In this document: one piece after another, positions 25,997 to 34,332 of the stretch
How the letters are laid out: the number at the start of each line of letters is the position of its first letter
How positions within the stretch are numbered: position 1 is the first letter of the stretch
Origin: JAJYRX01 sp041655275
GTDB taxonomy: Bacteria; Pseudomonadota; Gammaproteobacteria; Burkholderiales; Burkholderiaceae_B
Direction: 5' to 3'
Assembly: GCA_041655275.1 (NCBI GenBank)
Contig: JBBAFU010000005.1
Coordinates: 111,423-175,422, forward strand
DNA length: 64,000 nt
The notes under the pieces: generated by a model
Told to the model about the DNA's origin: nothing
What the model saw: the letters and a program-made list of their open reading frames with translations, nothing else
The model's database searches: none
Position numbers and translations under genes: made by a program

Positions 25997-27757
25997 ATGA
26001 AGCCATCCGGTCGCACCGAGCTCGGCGAAGCCATCCATCGTTTTCGCCATATTTTCTATAGCCTGGCGGCTTTCAGCTGTGTCATCAACATCATCGGTCT
26101 TACCCCGGCCATCTATATGCTGCAGGTATATGACCGCGTGCTCGCCAGCGCCAACGAGACCACGCTGCTGATGGTGACGATTCTGGCCGTCGGCCTGTAC
26201 GGGCTTTCCGGCGCGCTCGAGTTTGCGCGCGGCAGCGTGCTCATCCGCGTGGGCAACCAGTTCGACATGGGCATGAACCAGCGCGTGTTCACGGCCGCTT
26301 TCGAGCGCAACCTGCAGCGGGGCGCGGGCGGCGGCAGCCCGTCGCAGGCCATTCGCGACATGACCACGGTGCGCCAGTTCCTGACCGGGCGGGCGCTGTT
26401 CGCTTTCTTCGACGCGCCCTGGACGCCGGTCTACATCGTCGTCACCTTCATGGTGCACCCGCTGCTGGGCATCATTACCCTGGTCGGCTCGGTGCTGCTG
26501 GTGGTGCTGGCCGTCATCACCAACCTGGCCACGCGCAAGCCCCTGGCCGAAGCCAACCAGGCATCCGTCATTGCCGGGGCCTTTGCCGACAATCATCTGC
26601 GCAATGCCGAGGTGATTGAATCCATGGGCATGCTGCCGGGCATGCGCTCGCGCTGGCTGGCCGAGCACAAGCGCATCCTGCAGTTGCAGACGCTGGCGTC
26701 CGACCGCTCCACGCGGCTGAGCACGGTCACGCGCTTCATCCGCATCTCGCTGCAGTCGCTCATCCTGGGGGCGGGTGCCCTGCTCGTCATCGACGGCGTC
26801 ATCACGGCGGGCATGATGATTGTGTGTTCCATCCTCATGGGCCGCGCCCTGGGGCCGGTGGAGCAGGTCATCGGCAGCTGGCAGCAGATGCTGTCGGCGC
26901 GCGATGCCTACGGGCGCATGGATGACTTGCTCAACAGCGCACCGCCGCGGGGCAGCCAGCTCAGCCTGCCGGCGCCCAAGGGGCATTTCGCGCTGGAAAA
27001 TGTGTTTGCGGGCGCACCCGGCAGCCAGGTGCCCATACTCAAGAACATCAATTTCGAGATCGAGCCCGGCGAGATCGTGGGCGTGATCGGGCCTTCGGCC
27101 TCGGGCAAATCCACGCTGGCGCGCCTGCTGGTGGGCGTGTGGCAGGCCCGCGGCGGCACGGTCCGCCTTGACGGTGCCGACATCTACCAGTGGTCCAAGG
27201 ATGAGCTGGGCCCGCATGTGGGCTATCTGCCGCAGAATATCGAATTGTTTGACGGCACCATCGCCGATAACATCGCGCGTTTTGGCGTCACGGATGCACA
27301 GAAGGTGATTGCCGCCGCCCAGGCCGCCGGCGTGCACGACATGATCCTGCGCATGCCCAACGGCTACGACACGCGGCTGGGCAGCGGCGGCATCTCGCTT
27401 TCGGGCGGGCAGACCCAGCGCATCGGCCTGGCGCGCGCCCTGTACGGCGATCCGGTCGTCATCGTGCTGGATGAGCCCAACTCCAATCTGGACGAGGTCG
27501 GCGAGGCCGCGCTCGTCAACGCGCTGCAGCAGGCGCGCCGGCGCGGCGCCACCGTGGTGCTCATCACCCATCGCATGAGCGTGCTGCGCGTGGTTGACAA
27601 GTTGCTGGTCATGCGCGATGGTACGGTAGCGATGTTCGGCCCGCAGCGCGAGGTGCTCAAGGCCATCACCCAGCAGAAGGAGCAGCGCATCGCGGCGTCC
27701 GGCGGCGGGGGCCAGGGGCCGCAGGCGGCCGGGCCGGGCGTGGTCTCCATGCGCTAG
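25997..27757 (+). CDS. Type I secretion system permease/ATPase
   Basis: This 586-residue fused membrane and ATPase protein of the PrtD/RsaD class has several N-terminal membrane helices, including YMLQVYDRVLASANETTLLM, which is diagnostic for type I secretion exporters. The ATPase domain has Walker A IGPSASGKSTLAR (near residue 363), signature LSGGQTQRIGLARAL (near 468) and Walker B VIVLDEPNSNLD (near 489). No N-terminal peptidase domain is present, as expected for exporters of RTX and S-layer proteins with uncleaved C-terminal signals. It starts a three-gene operon. Confidence 0.95.
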   Translation: MKPSGRTELGEAIHRFRHIFYSLAAFSCVINIIGLTPAIYMLQVYDRVLASANETTLLMVTILAVGLYGLSGALEFARGSVLIRVGNQFDMGMNQRVFTAAFERNLQRGAGGGSPSQAIRDMTTVRQFLTGRALFAFFDAPWTPVYIVVTFMVHPLLGIITLVGSVLLVVLAVITNLATRKPLAEANQASVIAGAFADNHLRNAEVIESMGMLPGMRSRWLAEHKRILQLQTLASDRSTRLSTVTRFIRISLQSLILGAGALLVIDGVITAGMMIVCSILMGRALGPVEQVIGSWQQMLSARDAYGRMDDLLNSAPPRGSQLSLPAPKGHFALENVFAGAPGSQVPILKNINFEIEPGEIVGVIGPSASGKSTLARLLVGVWQARGGTVRLDGADIYQWSKDELGPHVGYLPQNIELFDGTIADNIARFGVTDAQKVIAAAQAAGVHDMILRMPNGYDTRLGSGGISLSGGQTQRIGLARALYGDPVVIVLDEPNSNLDEVGEAALVNALQQARRRGATVVLITHRMSVLRVVDKLLVMRDGTVAMFGPQREVLKAITQQKEQRIAASGGGGQGPQAAGPGVVSMR

Positions 27758-27784
27758 CGTCGCAGCAATCCGGTATAGCAAACC

Positions 27785-29164
27785 ATGAGTTCTCTCCCCA
27801 TTTCCCCCCGGTCATCCGGGCAAGACCTTGCCACTGTGGATGCCCATGGTCTGTCCGTCATCGATGATGACGGGATAGACACCAACCCGCGCGGCCCGCT
27901 GCGCTGGGGCCTGGCCGTGTTGCTGCTGGGTTTCGGCGGCTTCATCCTGTGGGCCGGGCTGGCGCCGCTGGATGCCGGTGTGGTGGCCGAGGCCACCGTC
28001 CAGGTATCGGGCCATCGCAAGGTTGTGCAGCATCTGGAAGGCGGCATCGTCGATGAAATCCTGGTGCGCGAAGGCGACCAGGTCAAGGCCGGCCAGGTGC
28101 TGGTGCGTCTGGATCGTACCCGCGCCGAGGCCGAGCGCGACATGGTCAGCTCGGAATACATCACCTACATGACCATGCAGGCGCGTCTGCTCGCCGAGCG
28201 CGATGGCCTGGAGGCGGTCGCGTTCGACCCCGCACTGGTCGAGCGCTTCGGTGATGACCCCCGCTACCAGACCGCCGCCGCCGTCCAGGAAAAACTGCAT
28301 CGCACGCGTGTGGATGCGCTGGAAGGTGAAATCGGCATCCTGCGCGACAACTTGCGCGGTGCCGAAGAACAGCTCGCCGGCCTGGAAAAAGTGCGCGGCA
28401 ACCGCCAGGCACAGATCGGCTATATCGAAAAAGAGCTCAAGGGCGTGCGCGAGCTGGCCCGGGAAGGCTATCTGCCGCGCAACCGCATGTTCGAGCTCGA
28501 GCGTGACGCCTCCCAGCTCAGGGCGGCGCTGTCGAGCGATCAGGTTGAAGCCAGCCGCATCCGCAACGCCATCTCCGAGCTCAAGCTGCGCATCGTGCAG
28601 AGCAGGCAGGATTACCAGAAGGAAGTCGAATCCGTGCTCTCGGACGTGCAGCGGAACACCGCCTCGCTCTACGAGCGCCTGGTGGCTCTCGATGACACGG
28701 TGCGGCGCACCAGCGTGCGCGCGCCCATCGACGGCATGATCCAGAACGTGTCCATCCACACCGTGGGCGGCGTGATCGGGCCGGGCACTCCCCTGATGGA
28801 AGTGGTGCCGCTGGAGGAAACCTTCATCGTCGAGGCGCACGTGCCCGTGCAGTCCATCGACAAGGTACACGCCGGCCTGCCGGTCGAGATCATGTTCCCG
28901 GCCTTCAACCACGCGCAAACGCCCAACATACCCGGTGAAGTGAAGACCCTGTCCGGCGATCGCCTGACGGACGAGCTCACCCGCATGCCCTATTACCTGG
29001 CGCGTGTGGAAATCCTGCCCGAGGGCTGGCCGCTGCTTCAAAACAACGCCATTCGGCCCGGCATGCCGGCGTCCGTGATGATACGTACCGGGGAGCGCAC
29101 GCTGATGAGTTATCTGCTCAAGCCCTTCCTGGATCGCGTGCACAAATCCTTCCGGGAGCAGTAA
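27785..29164 (+). CDS. Type I secretion periplasmic adaptor (HlyD family)
   Basis: This 459-residue adaptor has a short cytoplasmic N-terminus and one membrane helix (LAVLLLGFGGFILWAGLAPL, residues about 42-61). A lipoyl half-motif follows (VQVSGHRKVVQHLEGGIVDEI), then a long alpha-helical hairpin (about 150-290). The C-terminal beta-barrel region has the typical RAPIDGMIQNVSIHTVGGVI sequence. It links the ATPase to the outer-membrane TolC-like channel. It starts 27 nt after the ATPase gene and its stop directly abuts the next start. Confidence 0.95.
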   Translation: MSSLPISPRSSGQDLATVDAHGLSVIDDDGIDTNPRGPLRWGLAVLLLGFGGFILWAGLAPLDAGVVAEATVQVSGHRKVVQHLEGGIVDEILVREGDQVKAGQVLVRLDRTRAEAERDMVSSEYITYMTMQARLLAERDGLEAVAFDPALVERFGDDPRYQTAAAVQEKLHRTRVDALEGEIGILRDNLRGAEEQLAGLEKVRGNRQAQIGYIEKELKGVRELAREGYLPRNRMFELERDASQLRAALSSDQVEASRIRNAISELKLRIVQSRQDYQKEVESVLSDVQRNTASLYERLVALDDTVRRTSVRAPIDGMIQNVSIHTVGGVIGPGTPLMEVVPLEETFIVEAHVPVQSIDKVHAGLPVEIMFPAFNHAQTPNIPGEVKTLSGDRLTDELTRMPYYLARVEILPEGWPLLQNNAIRPGMPASVMIRTGERTLMSYLLKPFLDRVHKSFREQ

Positions 29165-30601
29165 GTGATCCGGCGCACGACGTCCGCACGGCGCTCACGG
29201 GCTATGGCGACCCTGGCCCTGGCGCTGTCGCTGGTCCTGGCCACCGGCCTGGTGCCCGCCCGGGCGGCCGATGCGCCGGCCGCGGATACGTCCGAATCCC
29301 GGATGCGCCGCGAGCTCTCGCTGGCGCAGGCCTGGGTGGCCACCCTGGATCAGGATCCGTCCTATCAGGCGGCCATCAGCGCGCGCGAGGCGGGTCAGTC
29401 CGAACGCGCCATGGGCCGCGCCGGCCTGCTGCCCCAGATCAACGCCTCGGCCAGCCGCAGCAAGGTGCGCGGCACCCTGGATTCGCCCGGCCTGGGCGGC
29501 AGTACCATCAGCCAGGACTTGCGCTATACCGCCAAGGTCGCTGAAGTGCGCGCCACCCAGACCCTGTTCGACTGGAGCCGCTACGCCGAATACCGGCGCG
29601 GCCAGGCCCGCGCCGATCTGGCCCTGGCGGTGTTCGACACCCAGGTCAACGACACGGCGAGCCGCTTGGTGAACCGTTACTTCCAGGTCCTGCTGGATGT
29701 CGAGAACGTCTCCATCACCCGCAACCGGGTCGAGGCCAACGCTACCATGCTCAAGGCCGCCCAGCGGCGCTTCGAGGCGGGCGAGGGCACCATCACCGAG
29801 ATCCGCGAAGCCGAATCGCGCCATGACTTGTCACGTGCCGACCTCATCGCCGCCCGTGACGCCCTGGTCGTTGCGGTTGAAGAGCTCCAGGAAATGGTGG
29901 GCCGCACACCTCTGCGCCTGTACCCTCTGAAGGCCGGCTTCACGCCCGGCAACCTGGAGCCCGAAACGCTGGAAGGCTGGCTCACGCTGGCGCTGGGCGC
30001 CAATGCCGACATTCTGACCGGCTGGCAGCACCTGCGCGTGGCGGAGACCGAAGTCCAGCGCAGCCTGGGCGGCCATCTGCCCACCGTGGAAGCCATTGCC
30101 GCCCGCCGCCATGTTGAAGGTGAAACCATCACCACGCGCGACCAGAAAAGCCGCAACACCACCTGGGGCATACAGGCCAGCCTGCCTATTTTTTCGGGCG
30201 GACGCACACAGGCCCAGCTCAACCAGGCGCGCCACAACCGGGATCGCAGCCGCCATGAGCTCGACGCCACCCACCACGAGGTGATCGTGGAAGTCACGCG
30301 CCAGTACCAGGCCGTTGTGGGCGGCGTGGAACGCGAAGCCGCCCTGACCACCGCCGTGAAGTCCAGCGAGCAGGCGCTCGAGGCCACGCGGCGCGGCTTT
30401 GAAGGCGGCACGCGTACCATGGTCGATGTGCTGGATGCCCAGGACATGCTCTTTCAGGCGCGCATGGATCTGATGCAGGCGCGTCTGCAATACATTGTCG
30501 CCCGCCTGCTGCTCGCCAGCGCCGCCGGGCGGCTTGACCAGTCGCTCATGGACGCCGCCACCACCGAGTACTTCAGCGAGATTCCGGTGGACGTGGGCTA
30601 G
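29165..30601 (+). CDS. TolC-family outer-membrane channel of type I secretion
   Basis: This 478-residue protein has a signal peptide (ALALSLVLATGLVPARA) and the repeated TolC helical layout. One half starts LSLAQAWVATLDQDPSYQAA and another contains RNTTWGIQASLPIFSGGRTQ. The GTG start at 29165 follows the adaptor stop with no spacing, and GGGAG lies about 8 nt upstream. It forms the outer-membrane exit duct. It is clearly paralogous to the second TolC-like protein at 58618: both share PxYQAAxSAR, a GRxxLLPQ segment and RYAEYxRG. Confidence 0.93.
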   Translation: MIRRTTSARRSRAMATLALALSLVLATGLVPARAADAPAADTSESRMRRELSLAQAWVATLDQDPSYQAAISAREAGQSERAMGRAGLLPQINASASRSKVRGTLDSPGLGGSTISQDLRYTAKVAEVRATQTLFDWSRYAEYRRGQARADLALAVFDTQVNDTASRLVNRYFQVLLDVENVSITRNRVEANATMLKAAQRRFEAGEGTITEIREAESRHDLSRADLIAARDALVVAVEELQEMVGRTPLRLYPLKAGFTPGNLEPETLEGWLTLALGANADILTGWQHLRVAETEVQRSLGGHLPTVEAIAARRHVEGETITTRDQKSRNTTWGIQASLPIFSGGRTQAQLNQARHNRDRSRHELDATHHEVIVEVTRQYQAVVGGVEREAALTTAVKSSEQALEATRRGFEGGTRTMVDVLDAQDMLFQARMDLMQARLQYIVARLLLASAAGRLDQSLMDAATTEYFSEIPVDVG

Positions 30602-30676
30602 GCAGGCATTGTATAAAACTGAACTCTTGGGTAACCTGTCCTTCTGACGACCCCCTAGTCTTAGACTTGGGCCGCG

Positions 30677-30700
30677 GGGCCTCTTCGGAGGCCCTTGCTT
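30677..30700 (+). terminator. Rho-independent terminator after the secretion operon
   Basis: A perfect 7-bp GC stem, GGGCCTC and GAGGCCC, closes a stable TTCG tetraloop and is followed by TTGCTT. It lies 75 nt after the TolC stop and 22 nt before the convergent livM end. The rest of the 30602-30721 gap shows no gene. Confidence 0.8.
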
Positions 30701-30734
30701 CATGTGGCCTCCTGATAAAGATTAGTTGGACGAC
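30697..30734 (-). repeat. 38-bp repeat, copy 1 (at the livM 3' end)
   Basis: This 38-bp segment matches 53673-53710 at 33 of 38 positions. Read on the minus strand, each copy covers the last codons and TAA of a gene (livM here, hicB there), a TTTATCAGGAGG ribosome-site-like sequence, and then ATGAAGC. Here the ATG opens only into the terminator region, so no downstream gene is expressed from it. Confidence 0.6.
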
Positions 30735-31684
30735 TGCACCGTCTGTTCCGTCCGCGCACGCCCGGACGTCCAGGCGCTGACGGCGCCCATGATGCCGCGC
30801 CGGAAAAGCAGTACGCACAGCACAAAGATGCAGCCCAGGATGACGGTGACCAGAGAGCCCACCTTGTCGGCCAGCATGGATCTCAGGCTGACCACAATGC
30901 CGGCGCCCAGAACCGGCCCGAAGATGGTGCCCATGCCGCCCACCAGGCTCATGAGTATCACTTCGCCCGACGTGTGCCAGTGTGCATCCGACAGCGAGGC
31001 CAGCTTGAACACGATCACTTTCGTGGCGCCCGCCAGCCCGGAAAGCATGGCCGACAGCACAAAGGCAAGCAGCTTGTAGCGCGCGACGTCATAGCCCAGC
31101 GACAGCGTTCTGGGTTCGTTCTCGCGGATGGCGCTCAGCACCTGGCCAAAAGGCGACTGAACCGTCCGGTGGATCAGCCAGAATGCCAGAACGAAAATCG
31201 TGACCACGAAGTAATACAGCGTCTGCTCATCATTGAGATTCAGGCCCAGCACGGTCCCTCTGGGCACCCCGTGCAAGCCGTCCTCGCCGCCGGTGAAAGG
31301 CGCTTGCAGAAAGAAGAAGAACACCATCTGCGCCAGCGCCAGCGTGATCATGGCGAAATAAATCCCCTGCCGGCGAATCGCCAGCAGGCCCATCACCAGG
31401 CCCAGCAATGTCGCCGCCGCCGTGCCGGTCGCGATGCCCAGCAGGGTCGGCATGCCCCATATTTTCAGGGCGTGCGCCGTGGTGTAGGTGGCGGTGCCGT
31501 AAAAAGCGGCATGCCCGAAGGACAGCAGGCCGGTGTGGCCCAGCAGCAGGTTGAAGGCGCAGGCGAAGATCGCATAGCACAGGATCTCCATCATCAGCAC
31601 CGGATAGACGAAATTCGGTGCGATCAGCAGGAGGACAAATCCAAGCGCATAGGCCAGGGGGGACAAACGGGTCAGGGCGTTCAC
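30722..31684 (-). CDS. livM: Branched-chain-type ABC transporter permease LivM
   Basis: This 320-residue permease has about nine hydrophobic segments, NLLLGHTGLLSFGHAAFYG near residue 45 and the EAA-like loop SAIRENEPRTLSLGYDVARYKL near residue 190, both LivM hallmarks. The GTG at 31684 overlaps the livH stop by 4 nt. A longer in-frame opening reaching 32362 is only the antisense-frame shadow of livH. It is the last gene of the leftward livGFHM operon. Confidence 0.93.
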   Translation of the reverse strand: MNALTRLSPLAYALGFVLLLIAPNFVYPVLMMEILCYAIFACAFNLLLGHTGLLSFGHAAFYGTATYTTAHALKIWGMPTLLGIATGTAAATLLGLVMGLLAIRRQGIYFAMITLALAQMVFFFFLQAPFTGGEDGLHGVPRGTVLGLNLNDEQTLYYFVVTIFVLAFWLIHRTVQSPFGQVLSAIRENEPRTLSLGYDVARYKLLAFVLSAMLSGLAGATKVIVFKLASLSDAHWHTSGEVILMSLVGGMGTIFGPVLGAGIVVSLRSMLADKVGSLVTVILGCIFVLCVLLFRRGIMGAVSAWTSGRARTEQTVQSSN

Positions 31685-32574
31685 TTCGTGCTCCTTCCAA
31701 GCAGACCTGCGGGGCCGACGACCAGCACGACGGCCATGATGAAGAAAATGACGGTCGAACTCGCCGGGGGGTAGATGACCTTGGTCAGGCCTTCTATGAC
31801 CCCCAGCCCAAGCCCGGTGATGATGGATCCGAGTATGGATCCCATGCCGCCGATGACGACTACGGCAAACACCACAATGATCAGGTTGGACCCCATGAGC
31901 GGGCTGACTTGCATGATGGGCGCCGACAGCACACCGGCCAGCGCGGCCAGGGCGACGCCGATCCCGTACGTCAGGGTCACCAGCACGGGAACGTTGATGC
32001 CGAAGGCCTGGGTGAGGCCGGGGTTTTCCGTCGCCGCGCGCAGGTAGGAGCCCAGACGCGTCTTTTCGATGATCAGCCAGGTCGCGACGCAGACGGTCAG
32101 CGAGATGGCCACCACCCAGATCCTGTACCTGGGCAGTATCATGAACTGCAGGTTGATGGCGCCGCGCAGCGACTGCGGGATGCTGTAGGGCTGGCCGCCA
32201 ACGCCGTAGACATAGCGGAACAGGCCCTCGATCACGAGCGCCAGGCCGAAGGTGAGCAGCAGGCCGTAGATGTGATCCAGCTGGTGCACGCGCTGCAGGA
32301 GCAGGCGCTCGATCAGCATGCCGAAGGCACCCACGCACAGCGGGGCGAGCAGCAATGCCCACCAGTAGCCCAGCCCCAGGTATTCCATGAGCATCCAGGC
32401 TACCATCGCGCCCATCATGTACAGGGCGCCGTGGGCAAAGTTGATGATGTTCAGCATGCCGAAGATCACCGCCAGGCCGATGCTCAGCATGGCATAGAAA
32501 GAGCCGTTGACCAGTCCCAGGACAAGCTGGCCCATGAGCGCCGGAAACGGAACGTCAAAAGGGTTGGTGATCAT
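31681..32574 (-). CDS. livH: Branched-chain-type ABC transporter permease LivH
   Basis: This 297-residue permease has the LivH signatures LVLGLVNGSFYAMLSIGLAVIFG (residues about 14-36) and INFAHGALYMMGAM, with further helices to a C-terminal GLLGRSTK. It begins 3 nt after the livF stop and is coupled to livM by a GTGA overlap. Together they form the membrane pathway of the importer, whose binding protein is probably the one encoded at 48791. Confidence 0.93.
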   Translation of the reverse strand: MITNPFDVPFPALMGQLVLGLVNGSFYAMLSIGLAVIFGMLNIINFAHGALYMMGAMVAWMLMEYLGLGYWWALLLAPLCVGAFGMLIERLLLQRVHQLDHIYGLLLTFGLALVIEGLFRYVYGVGGQPYSIPQSLRGAINLQFMILPRYRIWVVAISLTVCVATWLIIEKTRLGSYLRAATENPGLTQAFGINVPVLVTLTYGIGVALAALAGVLSAPIMQVSPLMGSNLIIVVFAVVVIGGMGSILGSIITGLGLGVIEGLTKVIYPPASSTVIFFIMAVVLVVGPAGLLGRSTK

Positions 32575-32577
32575 GGT

Positions 32578-33285
32578 TCAGACTCCAAGGTATTTCTGGA
32601 TCAGCGCCTGATTCTTCGCAAGCTCGTTGCGGGCGATCTCGGCCACCACGCTGCCGTGCTCGATCACGTACATGCGGTCGGCCAGCGGCGCGGCAAAATG
32701 CAGGTTTTGCTCGACCAGGATGATGGTCAGCTGCATGCGCTTGAGCCGCTCGATGACTTCCGCCAGGCGTTGCACAATGACCGGCGCCAGGCCCTCCGAA
32801 ATTTCGTCGAGCAGCAACATGCGTGCGCCGGAGCGCAGGATTCTGGCCAGGGCGAGCATCTGCTGCTCGCCACCCGAAAGCTGGGTGCCCTGGCTGCGCC
32901 GGCGCTCCACCAGGTTGGGAAACATCTCGTAGATCTCGTCCAGCGAGAGCGCATGCTCGCCCACGGTTGGGGGCAGGAGCAGGTTTTCTTCGCAGGTAAG
33001 GCTGGAATAGATGCCGCGCTCCTCCGGGCAATAGCCAATGCCCAGGCGCGCAATCTGGTGCGGTGCGCGGTTGATGGTCTCCTGCCCTGCGATGCGGATG
33101 GAGCCCGTGCGCCGCGGCATCAGGCCCATGATGGCGCGCAGCGTCGTGCTGCGCCCCGCACCGTTGCGCCCTAGCAGGCTGACGCATTCGCCCTGGCGCA
33201 CGTTCAGATTGATTCCGTGAAGAACGTGGGATTCGCCGTAGAAAGCATGCAGGTCCGTCACCTGCAGATAGTCACCGGTGCTCAT
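32578..33285 (-). CDS. livF: Branched-chain-type ABC transporter ATPase LivF (Walker A Lys to Arg)
   Basis: This is a 235-residue ATPase of the LivF type, with signature LSGGEQQMLALARIL, Walker B ARMLLLDEISEGLAP and the switch region ILVEQNLHFA. The Walker A motif reads GRNGAGRST at residues 39-47, with Arg45 where nearly all ABC ATPases have the ATP-binding Lys. Codon 45 is CGC (33153-33151). The change may lower ATP hydrolysis at one of the two nucleotide sites, leaving the LivG partner as the working site. Everything else looks intact. The start overlaps the livG stop by 4 nt. Confidence 0.93.
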   Translation of the reverse strand: MSTGDYLQVTDLHAFYGESHVLHGINLNVRQGECVSLLGRNGAGRSTTLRAIMGLMPRRTGSIRIAGQETINRAPHQIARLGIGYCPEERGIYSSLTCEENLLLPPTVGEHALSLDEIYEMFPNLVERRRSQGTQLSGGEQQMLALARILRSGARMLLLDEISEGLAPVIVQRLAEVIERLKRMQLTIILVEQNLHFAAPLADRMYVIEHGSVVAEIARNELAKNQALIQKYLGV

Positions 33286-34094
33286 GGTGCGGACTCCTCA
33301 AGGCCGGGTTGCGGCGCAAAGATGTCGGCCGGCCCGCCCGTGGCCTGGCTGGTGCCCAGGTAGGCTTCCATGACGGCCGGATTGGTGGAGACGGCTTCGT
33401 AATCGCCCTCGGCCAGCACGGTTCCCCGCGTCAGGACCGTAATGGTGTCGCAGATGCCGGCAACGACCTTCATGTTGTGCTCCACCATCAGTATCGTGCG
33501 GTTGTTCGCGACGCGCCGGATCAAATCCATCACGCGTTCCACATCTTCATGGCCCATGCCCTGCGTCGGCTCATCAAGCAGCATCAGCTCGGGGTCGAGC
33601 GCCAGCGTGGTGGCCAGCTCCAGCGCCCGCTTGCGGCCATAGGGCATTTCGGCCGTCACCACGTCGGCCTGCGATTCCAGTCCGACGTCTCCGAGCAGTT
33701 GCATGCCGCGCTCGTCCAGCTGCGCCAGGTTGCGGCGCGACTTCCAGAAATGAAAGCTGGTGCCCTGCTTGCGCAACAGGGCCACGCGCAGGTTTTCCCG
33801 CGCGGTCAGCTGCGGAAAGACGGCGCTGATCTGAAAGGAGCGCACAATGCCCATGCGGGCGATGCGCTGCGGCGGCTCGGCCGTGATATCCCGGCCGTTG
33901 AAGCGGATGCGGCCATGCGTCGGTTCGAGGAATTTCGTGAGCAGGTTGAAGCACGTTGTTTTGCCGGCTCCGTTGGGTCCGATGAGCCCGTGAATGGCGC
34001 CGCGACGCACGCGCAGGTTCACATCCTGCACCGCGACGAAGCCACGGAATTCCTTGCCCAGACCCGTGGTCTCCAGAATGTAGTCGTTCTTCAT
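33282..34094 (-). CDS. livG: Branched-chain-type ABC transporter ATPase LivG
   Basis: This 270-residue ATPase has an intact Walker A GPNGAGKTT (near residue 38), the LivG-type signature MPYGRKRALELATTLAL, Walker B LMLLDEPTQGMGHED, and the switch His in LMVEHNMKVV. It is the first gene of livGFHM, divergent from the acyl-CoA dehydrogenase at 34333. The 238-nt region between them carries the TetR-type element, so uptake and degradation are probably controlled together. Confidence 0.95.
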   Translation of the reverse strand: MKNDYILETTGLGKEFRGFVAVQDVNLRVRRGAIHGLIGPNGAGKTTCFNLLTKFLEPTHGRIRFNGRDITAEPPQRIARMGIVRSFQISAVFPQLTARENLRVALLRKQGTSFHFWKSRRNLAQLDERGMQLLGDVGLESQADVVTAEMPYGRKRALELATTLALDPELMLLDEPTQGMGHEDVERVMDLIRRVANNRTILMVEHNMKVVAGICDTITVLTRGTVLAEGDYEAVSTNPAVMEAYLGTSQATGGPADIFAPQPGLEESAP

Positions 34095-34164
34095 GAGAGT
34101 GGTTGCGTCGATAGGGTTGAGTTTGCCTGTTCATGTGCCATGCCGCCACACCAATCACATTTGG

Positions 34165-34215
34165 TTGACAGTCACGGACAACACTGACAATAATACATAC
34201 GAACGTTAGTTAGTT
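34165..34215 (+). promoter_or_regulatory. Promoter with shared TetR-type operator, site A
   Basis: TTGACA (34165-34170) is followed after 18 nt by the -10-like AATAAT (34189-34194). Immediately downstream is a dyad element reading ATACGAACGTTAGTTAGTT (34197-34215), whose core is ACG-AA-CGT. Two other promoters in this island (40643-40695 and 43472-43521) have the same AATAATAC box followed by ACG-NN-CGT and GTT-rich sequence. The nearby TetR gene at 39969 is the likely regulator. This site faces the acyl-CoA dehydrogenase operon and lies next to livG. Confidence 0.65.
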
Positions 34216-34277
34216 AATAGATGTGCAGGCTAAGGGTTAACCCGAAATTTGGACAAAACAGGTAACAGCGGCCGGGT

Positions 34278-34303
34278 TGTGACCGCTGTCTGTGACCGCT
34301 GTC
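34278..34303. repeat. 13-bp tandem repeat upstream of the acyl-CoA dehydrogenase
   Basis: TGTGACCGCTGTC occurs twice in tandem (34278-34290 and 34291-34303), 30 nt before the start codon. ACAGCGG at 34265-34271 can pair with the CCGCTGT of either copy, giving two alternative hairpins in the leader of the message. Function unknown; it may be a duplication accident or a leader structure. Confidence 0.4.
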
Positions 34304-34332
34304 GGCCCCGGTGATTATGATGGAATTCTGCC

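Noticed and set aside
25856..27781. Open frame of 641 codons on the minus strand
   Set aside because: It is antisense to the type I secretion ATPase gene, whose motifs are complete; it is a GC shadow.
31685..32362. 226-codon N-terminal extension of LivM
   Set aside because: It runs out of frame through livH and has no family similarity; the GTG at 31684 overlapping the livH stop is the natural start.
31618..33174. Open frame of 518 codons on the plus strand
   Set aside because: It is antisense to livH and livF, both well supported; the product is low-complexity Asp/His/Gln-rich.
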